The notes: generated by a model not told the origin, from the sequence alone. A DNA stretch of 30,131 nt from Saccoglossus kowalevskii (GCF_000003605.2 NW_003132168.1:1-30131); one strand, 5' to 3'; shown: positions 11,940 through 23,669, numbered from the stretch's first letter. Numbers and translations are program-made.

Positions 11940-12130
11940 AATTTATAGTTCTCATTCTTTATCATGTTGTAATTTATAGTTCTAATTGTTCATCATGTTG
12001 TAATTTATAGTTTTCATTGTTCATCGTGTTGTAATTTATAGTTCTCATTGTTTATCATGTTGTAATTTATAGTTCTAATTGTTCATCATGTTGTAATTTA
12101 TAGTTCTCATTGTTCATCGTGTTGTAATGT
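11940..12130 (+). repeat. CATTC-TTCTAATTG variant pair, copy 2
   Basis: CATTCTTTATC with C at 11957 and TTCTAATTG at 11980, matching 8920/8943 and 13476/13499. A further TTCTAATTG follows near 12074, after a TTTATC unit with normal CATTG, so the pair was partly re-amplified here. Confidence 0.8.
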
Positions 12131-12569
12131 ATAGTTCTCATTGTTCATCGTGTTGTAATTTATAGTTCTCATTGTTTATCATGTTGTAATTTATAGTTCT
12201 CATTGTTCATCATGTTGTAATTTATAGTTCTCATTGTTCATCGTGTTGTAATTTATAGTTCTCATTGTTCATCATGTTGTAATTTATAGTTCTCATTGTT
12301 TATCATGTTGTAATTTATAGTTCTCATTGTTCATCATGTTGTAATTTATAGTTCTCATTGTTTATCATGTTGTAATTTATAGTTCTCATTGTTCATCATG
12401 TTGTAATTTATAGTTCTCAGTGTTCATCATGTTGTAATTTATAGTTCTCATTGTTCATCATGTTGTAATTTATAGTTCTCATTGTTCATCATGTTGTAAT
12501 TTATAGTTCTCATTGTTCATCATGTTGTAATTTATAGTTCTCATTGTTCATCATGTTGTAATTTATAGT

Positions 12570-12985
12570 TCTCATTGCTCATCATGTAGTAATTTATAGT
12601 TCTCAGTGTTCATCGTGTTGTAATTTATAGTTCTCATTGTTTATCATGTTGTAATTTATAGTTCTCATTGTTTATCATGTTGTAATTTATAGTTCTCATT
12701 GTTCATCATGTTGTAATTTATAGTTCTCATTGTTTATCATGTTGTAATTTATAGTTCTCAGTGTTTATCACGTTGTAATTTATAGTTCTCATTGTTTATC
12801 ATGTTGTAATTTATAGTTCTCATTGTTTATCATGTTGTAATTTATAGTTGTCATTGTTCATCATGTTGTAATTTATAGTTCTCAGTGTTCATCGTGTTGT
12901 AATTTATAGTTCTCATTGTTAATCATGTTGTAATTTATAGTTTTCATTGTTTATCATGTTGTAATTTATAGTTCTCATTGTTCAT
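12570..12985 (+). repeat. GCTC/GTAGTAA-marked block, copy 1
   Basis: Begins with a unit carrying C at 12578 (CATTGCTCATC) and A at 12588 (TGTAGTAA), then a CAGTG-GTG unit and a series rich in TTTATC, including CAGTGTTTATCACG (CpG at 12771). The same two changes occur 10 bp apart at 18031 and 18041, and the TATCACG unit recurs at 18286. The distance between the markers is 183 bp here and 245 bp there, a difference of exactly two units. Confidence 0.85.
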
Positions 12986-13454
12986 CGTGTTGTAATTTAT
13001 AGTTCTCAGTGTTCATCATGCTGTAATTTGTAGTTCTCATTGTTCATCATGTTGTAATTTATAGTTCTCATTGTTCATCATGTTGTAATTTATAGTTCTC
13101 AGTGTTCAGCATGTTGTAATTTATAGTTCTCATTGTTCATCGTGTTGTAATTTATAGTTCTCATTGTTCATCATGTTGTAATTTATAGTTCTAATTGTTC
13201 ATCATGTTGTAATTTATAGTTCTCATTGTTCATCGTGTTGTAATTTATAGTTCTCATTGTTTATCATGTTGTAATTTATAGTTCTAATTGTTCATCATGT
13301 TGTAATTTATAGTTCTCATTCTTCATCGTGTTGTAATTTATAGTTCTCATTGTTCATCATGTTGTAATTTATAGTTCTCATTGTTCATCATGTTGTAATT
13401 TATAGTTCTCATTGTTCATCATGTTGTAATTTATAGTTCTCATTGTTCATCATG

Positions 13455-13520
13455 TTGTAATTTATAGTTCTCATTCTTTATCATGTTGTAATTTATAGTT
13501 CTAATTGTTCATCATGTTGT
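13455..13520 (+). repeat. CATTC-TTCTAATTG variant pair, copy 3
   Basis: C at 13476 and TTCTAATTG at 13499, 23 bp apart as in the copies at 8.9 and 11.96 kb. The following units (TTTTCAGTG twice, about 13530-13570) are unlike the other two copies, so the shared segment is short on this side. Confidence 0.8.
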
Positions 13521-13579
13521 AATTTATAGTTTTCAGTGTTCATCATGTTGTAATTTATAGTTTTCAGTGTTCATCATGT

Positions 13580-13775
13580 TGTAATTTATAGTTCTCATTG
13601 TTCATCATGTTGTAATTTATAGTTCTTCAGTGTTCATCGTGTTGTAATTTATAGTTCTTAGTGTAATTTATAGTTCACATTGTTCATCATGTTGTAATTT
13701 ATAGTTCTCAGTGTTCAGCATGTTGTAATTTATAGTTCTTAGTGTAATTCATAGTTCTCATTGTTCATCATGTTG
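13580..13775 (+). repeat. Rare-haplotype block, copy 1 (partner at 26670-26865)
   Basis: Five rare markers in order: 19-bp unit TTCTTAGTG at 13655, TTCACATTG at 13674, TTCAGCATG at 13714, a second 19-bp unit at 13736 and TAATTCATAG at 13745. Every one recurs with identical spacing at 26744, 26763, 26803, 26825 and 26834, an offset of 13089 bp. Just before the block this copy has one extra base (TTCTTCAGTG at 13623). A simpler relative without the TTCAC and TTCATAG changes is at 2677-2758. Confidence 0.92.
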
Positions 13776-14554
13776 TAATTTATAGTTCTCATTGTTCATC
13801 ATGTTGTAATTTATAGTTCTCATTGTTCATCATGTTGTAATTTATAGTTCTCATTGTTCATCATGTTGTAATTTATAGTTCTCATTGTTCATCATGTTGT
13901 AATTTATTGTTCTCAGTGTTCATCATGTTGTAATTTATAGTTCTCATTGTTCATCATGTTGTAATTTATAGTTCTCATTGTTCATCATGTTGTAATTTAT
14001 AGTTCTCATTGTTCATCATGTTGTAATTTATAGTTCTCATTGTTCATCGTGTTGTAATTTATAGTTCTCATTGTTCATCGTGTTGTAATTTATAGTTCTC
14101 AGTGTTCATCATGTTTTAATTTATAGTTCTCACTGTTTATCATGTTGTAATTTATAGTTCTCAGTGTTCATCATGTTGTAATTTATAGTTCTCGTTGTTC
14201 ATCGTGTTGTAATTTATAGTTCTCATTGTTCATCATGTTGTAATTTATAGTTCTCAGTGTTCATCATGTTGTAATTTATAGTTCTCATTGTTCATCAAGT
14301 TGTAATTTATAGTTCTCAGTGTTCATCATGTTGTAATTTATAGATCTCAGTGTTCATCATGTTGTAATTTATAGTTCTCAGTGTTCATCATGTTGTAATT
14401 TATAGTTCTCATTGTTCATCATGTGTAATTTATAGTTTTCATTGTTCATCATGTTGTAATTTATAGTTCTCAGTGTTCATCATGTTGTAATTTATAGTTC
14501 TCAGTGTTCATCATGTTGTAATTTATAGTTCTCATTGTTCATCATGTTGTAATT

Positions 14555-14595
14555 TATAGTTCTGTGTTCATTGTTTATCATGTTGTAATTTATAG
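14555..14595 (+). repeat. 36-bp long unit (5-bp insertion), copy 1
   Basis: A unit reading TTCTGTGTTCATTGTTTATC from 14560 has GTGTT added ahead of CATTG, giving 36 bp. It looks like a fusion of the start of the 29-bp TTCTGTG unit with a TTTATC unit. The only other copy seen is at 30099, in the last unit of the window. Confidence 0.8.
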
Positions 14596-15379
14596 TTCTC
14601 AGTGTTCATCGTGTTGTAATTTATAGTTCTCATTGTTCACCATGTTGTAATTTATAGTTCTCATTGTTTATCATGTTGTAATTTATAGTTCTCATTGTTC
14701 ATCGTGTTGTAATTTATAGTTCTCATTGTTCATCATGTTGTAATTTATAGTTCTCATTGTTTATCATGTTGTAATTTATAGTTCTCATTGTTCATCATGT
14801 TGTAATTTATAGTTCTCAATGTTCATCATGTTGTAATTTATAGTTCTCATTGTTCATCATGTTGTAATTTATAGTTCTCAGTGTTCATCATGTTGTAATT
14901 TATAGTTCTCATTGTTCATCATGTTGTAATTTATAGTTCTCATTGTTCATCATGTTGTAATTTATAGTTCTCAGTGTTCATCATGTTGTAATTTATAGTT
15001 CTCAGTGTTCATCATGTTGTAATTTATAGTTCTCATTGTTCATCATGTTGTAATTTATAGTTCTCATTGTTCATCATGTTGTAATTTATAGTTCTCATTG
15101 TTCATCATGTTGTAATTTATAGTTTTCATTGTTCATCATGTTGTAATGTATAGTTCTCAGTGTTCATCATGTTGTAATTTATAGTTCTCAGTGTTCATCG
15201 TGTTGTAATTTATAGTTCTCAGTGTTCATCATGTTGTAATTTATAGTTCTCAGTGTTCATCATGTTGTAATTTATAGTTCTCATTGTTCATCGTGTTGTA
15301 ATTTATAGTTCTCATTGTTCATCATTTTGTAATTTATAGTTCTCATTGTTCATCATGTTGTAATTTATTGTTCTCATTG

Positions 15380-16055
15380 TTCATCATGTTGTAATTTATA
15401 GTTCTCAGTGTTCATCATGTTGTAATTTATAGTTCTCAGTGTTCATCGTGTTGTAATTTATTGTTCTCAGTGTTCATCGTGTTGTAATTTATAGTTCTCA
15501 GTGTTCATCGTGTTGTAATTTATAGTTCTTAGTGTAATTTATAGTTCTCATTGTTCATCATGTTGTAATTTATAGTTCTCATTGTTCATCATGTTGTAAT
15601 TTATAGTTCTTATTGTTGATCATGTTGTAATTTATAGTTCTCAGTGTTCCTCATGTTGTAATTTATAGTTCTCATTGTTTATCATGTTGTAATTTATAGT
15701 TCTCATTGTTCATCATGTTGTAATTTATAGTTCTCAGTGTTCATCGTGTTGTAATTTATAGTTCTCAGTGTTCATCGTGTTGTAATTTATAGTTCTTAGT
15801 GTAATTTATAGTTCTCATTGTTCATCATGTTGTAATGTATAGTTCTCAGTGTTCATCATGTTGTAATTTATAGTTCTCAGTGTTCATCATGTTGTAGTTT
15901 ATAGTTCTCAGTGTTCATCGTGTTGTAATTTATAGTTCGCAGTGTTCATCGTGTTGTAATTTATAGTTCTCATTGTTCATCATGTTGTAATTTATAGTTC
16001 TCATTGTTTATCATGTTGTAATTTATAGTTCTCAGTGTTCATCATGTTGTAATTT
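15380..16055 (+). repeat. 675-bp higher-order block, copy 1 (partner at 27561-28236)
   Basis: A long ordered run of variant units matches 27561-28236 at a constant offset of 12181 bp. Anchors are TTTATTG at 15457, 19-bp units at 15526 and 15793, TAATGTATAG (G at 15837) and TTCGCAG at 15936. By eye there are about six base differences over the block, for example TTCTTATTGTTGATC near 15607, GTTCCTC near 15648 and GTAGTTT near 15897 in this copy. The constant offset means no net insertion or deletion between the copies since they separated. Confidence 0.92.
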
Positions 16056-16080
16056 ATAGTTCTCAGTGTTCATCGTGTTG

Positions 16081-16175
16081 TAATTTATAGTTCGCAGTGA
16101 TCATCGTGATGTAATTTATAGTACCATTGTTCATCATGTTGTATTATAGTCTCATGTTCATCATGTGTAATTTAT
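16081..16175 (+). repeat. Degenerate units with clustered indels
   Basis: Four or five adjacent units carry substitutions and losses: TTCGCAGTGATCATCGTGAT, TATAGTACCATTG, GTTGTATTATAG, TAGTCTCATG and CATCATGTGTAA. This is one of the most disrupted stretches outside 6.7-7.1 kb. The loss pattern TAG-TCTCATG followed by CATCATGTGTAA resembles 7035-7055 and 23689-23712. Confidence 0.7.
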
Positions 16176-16199
16176 AGTTCTCATTGTTCATCATGTTGT

Positions 16200-16340
16200 A
16201 ATTTATAGTTCTCAGTGTTCATCTTATTGTAATTTATAGTTCATATTGTAATTTATAGTTCTCGTTGTTCATCATGTTGTAATTTATAGTTCTCAGTGTT
16301 CATCATGTTGTAATTTATAGTTCTTAGTGTAATTTATAGT
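16200..16340 (+). repeat. ATCTTATTG short-unit block, copy 1
   Basis: Ordered markers: ATCTTATTG at 16221, a 19-bp unit TTCATATTG at 16240, CTCGTTG at 16261 and a TTCTTAGTG 19-bp unit at 16321. The same four positions recur at 22706, 22725, 22746 and 22806, so the offset is 6485 bp throughout. The short unit here reads TTCATATTG while the partner has TTCTTATTG. Confidence 0.9.
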
Positions 16341-16499
16341 TCTCATTGTTCATCATGTTGTAATTTATAGTTCTCAGTGTTCATCATGTTGTAATTTATA
16401 GTTCTCATTGTTCATCATGTTGTAATTTATAGTTCTCATTGTTCATCATGTTGTAATTTATAGTTCTCAGTGTTCATCATGTTGTAATTTATAGTTCTC

Positions 16500-16850
16500 A
16501 GTGTTCATCGTGTTGTAATTTATTGTTCTCAGTGTTCATCGTGTTGTAATTTATAGTTCTCAATGTTCATCGTGTTGTAATTTATAGTTCTCATTGTTCA
16601 TCATGTTGTAATTTATAGTTCTCATTGTTCATCATGTTGTAATTTATAGTTCTCATTGTTCATCATGTTGTAATTTATAGTTCTCATTGTTCATCGTGTT
16701 GTAATTTATAGTTCTCATTGTTCATCATGTTGTAATTTATAGTTCTCATTGTTCATCATGTTGTAATTTATAGTTCTCAGTGTTCATCATGTTGTAATTT
16801 ATAGTTCTCAGTGTTCATCGTGTTGTAATTTATTGTTCTCAGTGTTCATC
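16500..16850 (+). repeat. TTATTG...CAATG block, copy 1
   Basis: TTATTG at 16520 is followed 40 bp later by CAATG in a GTG unit (16561), then several CATTG units, then a CAGTG-GTG unit and TTATTG again at 16830. The TATTG-CAATG pair with 40-bp spacing is also at 24851/24891 and 25130/25170. The distance between successive TTATTG sites is 310 bp here (ten units) and 279 bp in the 24.8-25.1 kb copy (nine units). Confidence 0.8.
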
Positions 16851-16879
16851 GTGTTGCAATTTATAGTTCTCAGTGTTCA

Positions 16880-17185
16880 TCATGTTGTAATTTATAGTTC
16901 TTAGTGTAATTTATAGTTCTCATTGTTCATCATGTTGTAATTTATAGTTCTCATTGTTCATCATGTTGTAATTTATAGTTCTCATTGTTCATCATGTTGT
17001 AATTTATAGTTCTCAGTGTTCATCATGTTGTAATTTATAGTTCTCATTGTTTATCATGTTGTAATTTATAGTTCTCAGTGTTCATCATGTTGTAATTTAT
17101 AGTTCTCAGTGTTCATCGTGTTGTAATTTATAGTTCTCAGTGTTCATCGTGTTGTAATTTATAGTTCTTAGTGTAATTTATAGTT
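16880..17185 (+). repeat. 267-bp higher-order repeat (third member)
   Basis: From the 19-bp unit at 16898 to that at 17165 is 267 bp. The unit order (three CATTG, CAGTG, a CATTG-TTTATC unit, CAGTG, two CAGTG-GTG, then the short unit) closely follows 15526-15793 and 27707-27974. TAATGTATAG follows in the unit after 17165, as it does after 15793 and 27974. Confidence 0.88.
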
Positions 17186-17720
17186 CTCATTGTTCATCAT
17201 GTTGTAATGTATAGTTCTCAGTGTTCATCATGTTGTAATGTATAGTTCTCAGTGTTCATCATGTTGTAATTTATAGTTCTCATTGTTCATCATGTTGTAA
17301 TTTATAGTTCTCAGTGTTCATCGTGTTGTAATTTATAGTTCTCATTGTTCATCATGTTGTAATTTATAGTTCTCATTGTTTATCATGTTGTAATTTATAG
17401 TTCTCATTATTCATCATGTTGTAATTTATAGTTCTCATTGTTTATCACGTTGTAATTTATAGTTCTCATTGTTCATCATGTTGTAATTTATAGTTCTCAT
17501 TGTTCATCATGTTGTAATTTATAGTTCTCATTGTTTATCATGTTGTAATTTATAGTTCTCATTGTTCATCATGTTGTAATTTATAGTTCTCATTGTTCAT
17601 CATGTTGTAATTTATAGTTCTCATTGTTCATCATGTTGTAATTTATAGTTCTCATTGTTTATCATGTTGTAATTTATAGTTCTCATTGTTTATCATGTTG
17701 TAATTTATAGTTCTCAGTGA

Positions 17721-18030
17721 TTCATCATGTTGTAATTTATAGTTCTCATTGTTTATCATGTTGTAATTTATAGTTCTCATTGTTCATCGTGTTGTAATTT
17801 ATAGTTCTCATTGTTTATCATGTTGTAATTTATAGTTCTCAGTGTTCATCGTGTTGTAATTTATAGTTCTCAGTGTTCATCGTGTTGTAATTTATAGTTC
17901 TCAGTGTTCATCATGTTGTAATTTATAGTTCTCATTGTTCATCGTGTTGTAATTTATAGTTCTCATTGTTCATCATGTTGTAATTTATAGTTCTCATTGT
18001 TCATCATGTTGTAATTTATAGTTCTCATTG
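17721..18030 (+). repeat. 310-bp segment identical to 11121-11430 (copy 2)
   Basis: Base-for-base match to 11121-11430 at an offset of 6600 bp. It ends abruptly at 18030, where the sequence switches to the block related to 12578 onward. Confidence 0.9.
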
Positions 18031-18510
18031 CTCATCGTGTAGTAATTTATAGTTCTCAGTGTTCATCGTGTTGTAATTTATAGTTCTCATTGTTTATCAC
18101 GTTGTAATTTATAGTTCTCATTGTTTATCATGTTGTAATTTATAGTTCTCATTGTTCATCATGTTGTAATTTATAGTTCTCAGTGTTCATCGTGTTGTAA
18201 TTTATAGTTCTCATTGTTCATCATGTTGTAATTTATAGTTCTCATTGTTTATCATGTTGTAATTTATAGTTCTCAGTGTTTATCACGTTGTAATTTATAG
18301 TTCTCATTGTTTATCATGTTGTAATTTATAGTTCTCATTGTTTGTCATGTTGTAATTTATAGTTCTCATTTTTCATCATGTTGTAATTTATAGTTCTCAG
18401 TGTTCATCGTGTTGTAATTTATAGTTCTCATTGTTCATCATGTTGTAATTTATAGTTCTCATTGTTTATCATGTTGTAATTTATAGTTCTCATTGTTCAT
18501 CGTGTTGTAA
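18025..18510 (+). repeat. GCTC/GTAGTAA-marked block, copy 2
   Basis: Carries C at 18031, A at 18041 and the TATCACG unit at 18286, matching 12578, 12588 and 12771, plus a private TATCACG near 18098. Two additional units (a CAGTG-GTG and a CATTG unit, roughly 18183-18244) explain the 62-bp greater length. It is followed by TTTGTC and CATTTTTC variants not seen in copy 1. Confidence 0.85.
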
Positions 18511-19056
18511 TTTATAGTTCTCATTGTACATCATGTTATAATTTATAGTTCTCATTGTTTATCATGTTGTAATTTATAGTTCTCATTGTTCATCATGTTG
18601 TAATTTATAGTTCTCAGTGTTCATCATTTTGTAATTTATAGTTCTCATTGTTCATCATGTTGTAATTTATAGTTCTCAGTGTTCATCATGTTGTAATTTG
18701 TAGTTCTCATTGTTCATCATGTTGTAATTTATAGTTCTCAATGTTCATCATGTTGTAATTTATAGTTCTCATTGTTCATCATGTTGTAATTTATAGTTCT
18801 CATTGTTCATCATGTTGTAATTTATAGTTCTCATTGTTCATCATGTTGTAATTTATAGTTCTCATTGTTCATCATGTTGTAATTTATAGTTCTCATTGTT
18901 CATCATGTTGTAATTTATAGTTCTCATTGTTCATCATGTTGTAATTTATAGTTCTCATTGTTTATCATGTTGTAATTTATAGTTCTCATTGTTCATCATG
19001 TTGTAATTTATAGTTCTCATTGTTCATCATGTTGTAATTTATAGTTCTCATTGTTT

Positions 19057-19737
19057 ATCATGTTGTAATTTATAGTTCTCATTGTTCATCATGTTGTAAT
19101 TTATAGTTCTCATTGTTCATCATGTTGTAATTTATAGTTCTCATTGTTCATCATGTTGTAATTTATAGTTCTCATTGTTCATCATGTTGTAATTTATAGT
19201 TCTCATTGTTCATCATGTTGTAATTTATAGTTCTCATTGTTCATCATGTTGTAATTTATAGTTCTCATTGTTCATCATGTTGTAATTTATAGTTCTCATT
19301 GTTCATCATGTTGTAATTTATAGTTCTCATTGTTCATCATGTTGTAATTTATAGTTCTCATTGTTCATCATGTTGTAATTTATAGTTCTCATTGTTCATC
19401 ATGTTGTAATTTATAGTTCTCATTGTTCATCATGTTGTAATTTATAGTTCTCATTGTTCATCATGTTGTAATTTATAGTTCTCATTGTTCATCATGTTGT
19501 AATTTATAGTTCTCATTGTTCATCATGTTGTAATTTATAGTTCTCATTGTTCATCATGTTGTAATTTATAGTTCTCATTGTTCATCATGTTGTAATTTAT
19601 AGTTCTCATTGTTCATCATGTTGTAATTTATAGTTCTCATTGTTCATCATGTTGTAATTTATAGTTCTCATTGTTCATCATGTTGTAATTTATAGTTCTC
19701 ATTGTTCATCATGTTGTAATTTATAGTTCTCATTGTT
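19057..19737 (+). repeat. Perfectly homogeneous 22-unit run
   Basis: From just after a TTTATC variant (T at 19056) to just before the next (T at 19738) every base matches the consensus: 681 bp with no substitution or indel. The two bounding variants are 682 bp, exactly 22 units, apart. The flanks from about 18750 are also nearly pure. No other run in the window is as long, so this is the likeliest site of recent amplification or homogenisation. A collapsed or polished assembly is the alternative. Confidence 0.92.
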
Positions 19738-20589
19738 TATCATGTTGTAATTTATAGTTCTCAGTGTTCATCATGTTGTAATTTATAGTTCTCAGTGTTC
19801 ATCATTTTGTAATTTATAGTTCTCATTGTTCATCATGTTGTAATTTATAGTTCTCAGTGTTCATCATGTTGTAATTTATAGTTCTCATTGTTCATCATGT
19901 TGTAATTTATAGTTCTCATTGTTCATCATGTTGTAATTTATAGATCTCAGTGTTCATCATGTTGTAATTTATAGTTCTCATTGTACATCATGTTGTAATT
20001 TATAGTTCTCATTGTTCATCGTGTTGTAATTTATAGTTCTCATTGTACATCATGTTGTAATTTATAGTTCTCATTGTTTATCATGTTGTAATTTATAGTT
20101 CTCAATGTTCATCATGTTGTAATTTATAGTTCTCAGTGTTCATCATGTTGTAATTTATAGTTCTCATTGTTCATCATGTTGTAATTTATAGTTCTCAGTG
20201 TTCATCATGTTGTAATTTGTAGTTCTCATTCTTCATCATGTTGTAATTTATAGTTCTCATTGTTCATCATGTTGTAATTTATAGTTCTCATTGTTCATCA
20301 TGTTGTAATTTATAGTTCTCATTGTTCATCATGTTGTAATTTATAGTTCTCAGTGTTCATCGTGTTGTAATTTATAGTTCTCATTGTTCATCATGTTGTA
20401 ATTTATAGTTCTCATTGTTCATCATGTTGTAATTTATAGTTCTCATTGTTCATCATGTTGTAATTTATAGTTCTCAGTGTTCATCATGTTGTAATTTATA
20501 GTTCTCAGTGTTCATCATGTTGTAATTTATAGTTCTCATTGTTCATCATGTTGTAATTTATAGTTCTCAGTGTTCATCATGTTGTAATT

Positions 20590-20670
20590 TATGGTTCTCA
20601 TTGTTCATCATGTTGCAATTTATAGTTCTCATTGTTCATCATGTTGTAATTTATAGTTCTGTGTTCATCA
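20590..20670 (+). repeat. TTGCAA/TTCTGTG haplotype, copy 3
   Basis: TTGCAA at 20613 and the 29-bp TTCTGTG unit at 20657, 44 bp apart, as at 173/217 and 450/494. A TATGGTTCTC change near 20593 is private. The next copy, at 21820/21864, is 1207 bp away, which is 38 full units plus one 29-bp unit. Confidence 0.88.
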
Positions 20671-21794
20671 TGTTGTAATTTATAGTTCTCATTGTTCATC
20701 ATGTTGTAATTTATAGTTTTCAGTGTTCATCATGTTGTAATTTATAGATTTCAGTGTTCATCATGTTGTAATTTATAGTTCTCATTGTTCATCATGTTGT
20801 AATTTATAGTTCTCATTGTTCATCATGTTGTAAATTATAGTTCTCATTGTTTATCATGTTGTAATTTATAGTTCTCATTGTTCATCATGTTGTAATTTAT
20901 AGTTCTCATTGTTCATCATGTTGTAATTTATAGTTCTCATTGTTCATCATGTTGTAATTTATAGTTCTCAGTGTTCATCATGTTGTAATTTATAGTTCTC
21001 AGTGTTCATCATGTTGTAATTTATAGTTCTCATTGTTCATCGTGTTGTAATTTATAGTTCTCAGTGTTCATCATGTTGTAATTTATAGTTCTCAGTGTTC
21101 ATCATGTTGTAATTTATAGTTCTCATTGTTCATCATGTTGTAATTTATAGTTCTCATTGTTCATCATGTTGTAATTTATAGTTCTCATTGTTCATCATGT
21201 TGTAATTTATAGTTCTCATTGTTCATCGTGTTGTAATTTATAGTTCTCAGTGTTCATCATGTTGTAATTTATAGTTCTCATTGTTTATCATGTTGTAATT
21301 TATAGTTCTCATTGTTCATCATGTTGTAATTTATAGTTCTCATTGTTCATCATGTTGTAATTTATAGTTCTCATTGTTTATCATGTTGTAATTTATAGTT
21401 CTCATTGTTCATCATGTTGTAATTTATAGTTCTCAGTGTTCATCGTGTTGTAATTTATAGTTCTCATTGTTCATCATGTTGTAATTTATAGTTTTCAGTG
21501 TTCATCATGTTGTAATTTATAGTTCTCATTGTTCATCATGTTGTAATTTATAGTTCTCATTGTTCATCATGTTGTTATTTATAGTTCTCATTGTTCATCA
21601 TGTTGTAATTTATAGTTCTCATTGTTCATCATGTTGTAATTTATAGTTCTCAGTGTTCATCATGTTGTAATTTATAGTTGTCATTGTACATCATGTTGTA
21701 ATTTATAGTTCTCAGTGTTCATCATGTTGTAATTTATAGTTCTCAGTGTTCATCATGTTGTAATTTATAGTTCTCATTGTTTATCATGTTGTAA

Positions 21795-21875
21795 TTTATA
21801 GTCCTCATTGTTCATCATGTTGCAATTTATAGTTCTCATTGTTCATCATGTTGTAATTTATAGTTCTGTGTTCAT
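21795..21875 (+). repeat. TTGCAA/TTCTGTG haplotype, copy 4
   Basis: TTGCAA at 21820 and TTCTGTG at 21864, spacing 44 bp. As in copies 1 and 2, the TTGCAA unit is preceded by a TTTATC unit (about 21780). A private GTCCTC change is at about 21803. Confidence 0.88.
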
Positions 21876-22282
21876 CATGTTGTAATTTATAGTTCTCATT
21901 GTTTATCATGTTGTAATTTATAGTTCTCAGTGTTCATCATGTTGTAATTTATAGTTCTCAGTGTTCATCATGTTGTAATTTATAGTTCTCATTGTTCATC
22001 ATGTTGTAATTTATAGTTCTCAGTGTTCATCGTGTTGTAATTTATAGTTCTCAGTGTTCATCGTGTTGTAATTTATAGTTCTCATTGTTCATCATGTTGT
22101 AATTTATAGTTCTCATTGTTCATCGTGTTGTAATTTATAGTTCTGTGTTCATCATGTTGTAATTTATAGTTCTCATTGTTCATCATGTTGTAATTTATAG
22201 TTCTCAGTGTTCATCATGTTGTAATTTATAGTTCTCAGTGTTCATCATGTTGTAATTTATAGTTCTCATTGTTCATCATGTT

Positions 22283-22500
22283 GTAAATTAAAGTTCTCAG
22301 TGTTCATCATGTTGGAATTTATAGTCTCAGTGTTCATCGGGTGTAATTTATAGTTCTCAGTGTTCATCATGTTGTAATTTATAGTTCTCATTGTTCATTA
22401 TGTGTAATTTATAGTTCTCATTGTTTATCATGTTGTAATTTATAGTTCTCATTGTTCATCATGTTGTAATTTATAGTTCTCAGTGTGCATCAGGTTATAA
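22283..22500 (+). repeat. Degenerate units with clustered indels
   Basis: Adjacent units contain GTAAATTAAAG, GTTGGAATTTATAGTCTC (a lost T), CATCGGGTGTAA (bases lost), CATTATGTGTAA, and CAGTGTGCATCAGGTTATAA. It lies about 200 bp upstream of the ATCTTATTG block copy 2, as the degenerate stretch at 16081-16175 lies just upstream of copy 1, but the individual changes are not the same. Confidence 0.7.
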
Positions 22501-22689
22501 TTTATAGTTCTCGTTGTTCATCATGTTGTAATTTATAGTTCTCATTGTTCATCATGTCGTAATTTATAGTTCTCATTGTTTATCATGTTGTAATTAATAG
22601 TTCTCAGTGTTCATCATGTTGTAATTTATAGTTCTCATTGTTCATCATGTTGTAATTTATAGTTCTCATTGTTCATCATGTTGTAATTT

Positions 22690-22825
22690 ATAGTTCTCAG
22701 TGTTCATCTTATTGTAATTTATAGTTCTTATTGTAATTTATAGTTCTCGTTGTTCATCATGTTGTAATTTATAGTTCTCAGTGTTCATCATGTTGTAATT
22801 TATAGTTCTTAGTGTAATTTATAGT
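22690..22825 (+). repeat. ATCTTATTG short-unit block, copy 2
   Basis: ATCTTATTG at 22706, 19-bp unit TTCTTATTG at 22725, CTCGTTG at 22746 and TTCTTAGTG at 22806, all 6485 bp from their partners in 16200-16340. A lone ATCTTATTG without the short unit also occurs near 3758. Confidence 0.9.
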
Positions 22826-23669
22826 TGTCATTGTTCATCATGTTGTAATTTATAGTTGTCATTGTTCATCATGTTGTAATTTATAGTTCTCAGTGTTCAT
22901 CATGTTGTAATTTATAGTTCTCAGTGTTCATCATGTTGTAATTTATAGTTCTCATTGTTCATCATGTTGTAATTTATAGTTCTCATTGTTCATCATGTTG
23001 TAATTTATAGTTCTCATTGTTCATCATGTTGTAATTTATAGTTCTCAGTGTTCATCGTGTTGTAATTTATTTTTCTCAGTGTTCATCGTGTTGTAATTTA
23101 TAGTTCTCATTGTTCATCATGTTGTAATTTATAGTTCTCATTGTTCATCGTGTTGTAATTTATAGTTCTCATTGTTCATCGTGTTGTAATTTATAGTTCT
23201 CAGTGTTCATCATGTTGTAATTTATAGTTCTCATTGTTTATCATGTTGTAATTTATAGTTCTCAGTGTTCATCATGTTGTAATTTATAGTTCTCGTTGTT
23301 CATCATGTTGTAATTTATAGTTCTCATTGTTCATCATGTTGTAATTTATTTTTCTCAGTGTTCATCATGTTGTAATTTATAGTTCTCATTGTTCATCATG
23401 TTGTAATTTATAGTTCTCAGTGTTCATCGTGTTGTAATTTATAGTTCTCATTGTTCATCGTGTTGTAATTTATAGTTCTCATTGTTCATCATGTTGTAAT
23501 TTATAGTTCTCATTGTTCATCATGTTGTAATTTATAGTTCTCAGTGTTCATCATGTTGTAATTTATAGTTCTCATTGTTCATCATGTTGTAATTTATAGT
23601 TCTCATTGTTCATCATGTTGTAATTTATAGTTCTCAGTGTTCATCATGTTGTAATTTATAGTTCTCATT

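Larger units (their letters stand above)
13655..17183 (+). repeat. Short-unit cluster B (seven 19-bp units)
   Basis: TTCTTAGTG 19-bp units at 13655, 13736, 15526, 15793, 16321, 16898 and 17165. The intervals 15526-15793 and 16898-17165 are both 267 bp, that is eight 31-bp units plus one 19-bp unit. This defines a higher-order repeat that also occurs at 27707-27974 and 27974-28241. A related short unit, TTCATATTG, is at 16240. No such units are seen from 7251 to 13654 or from 17166 to about 22724. Confidence 0.9.
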
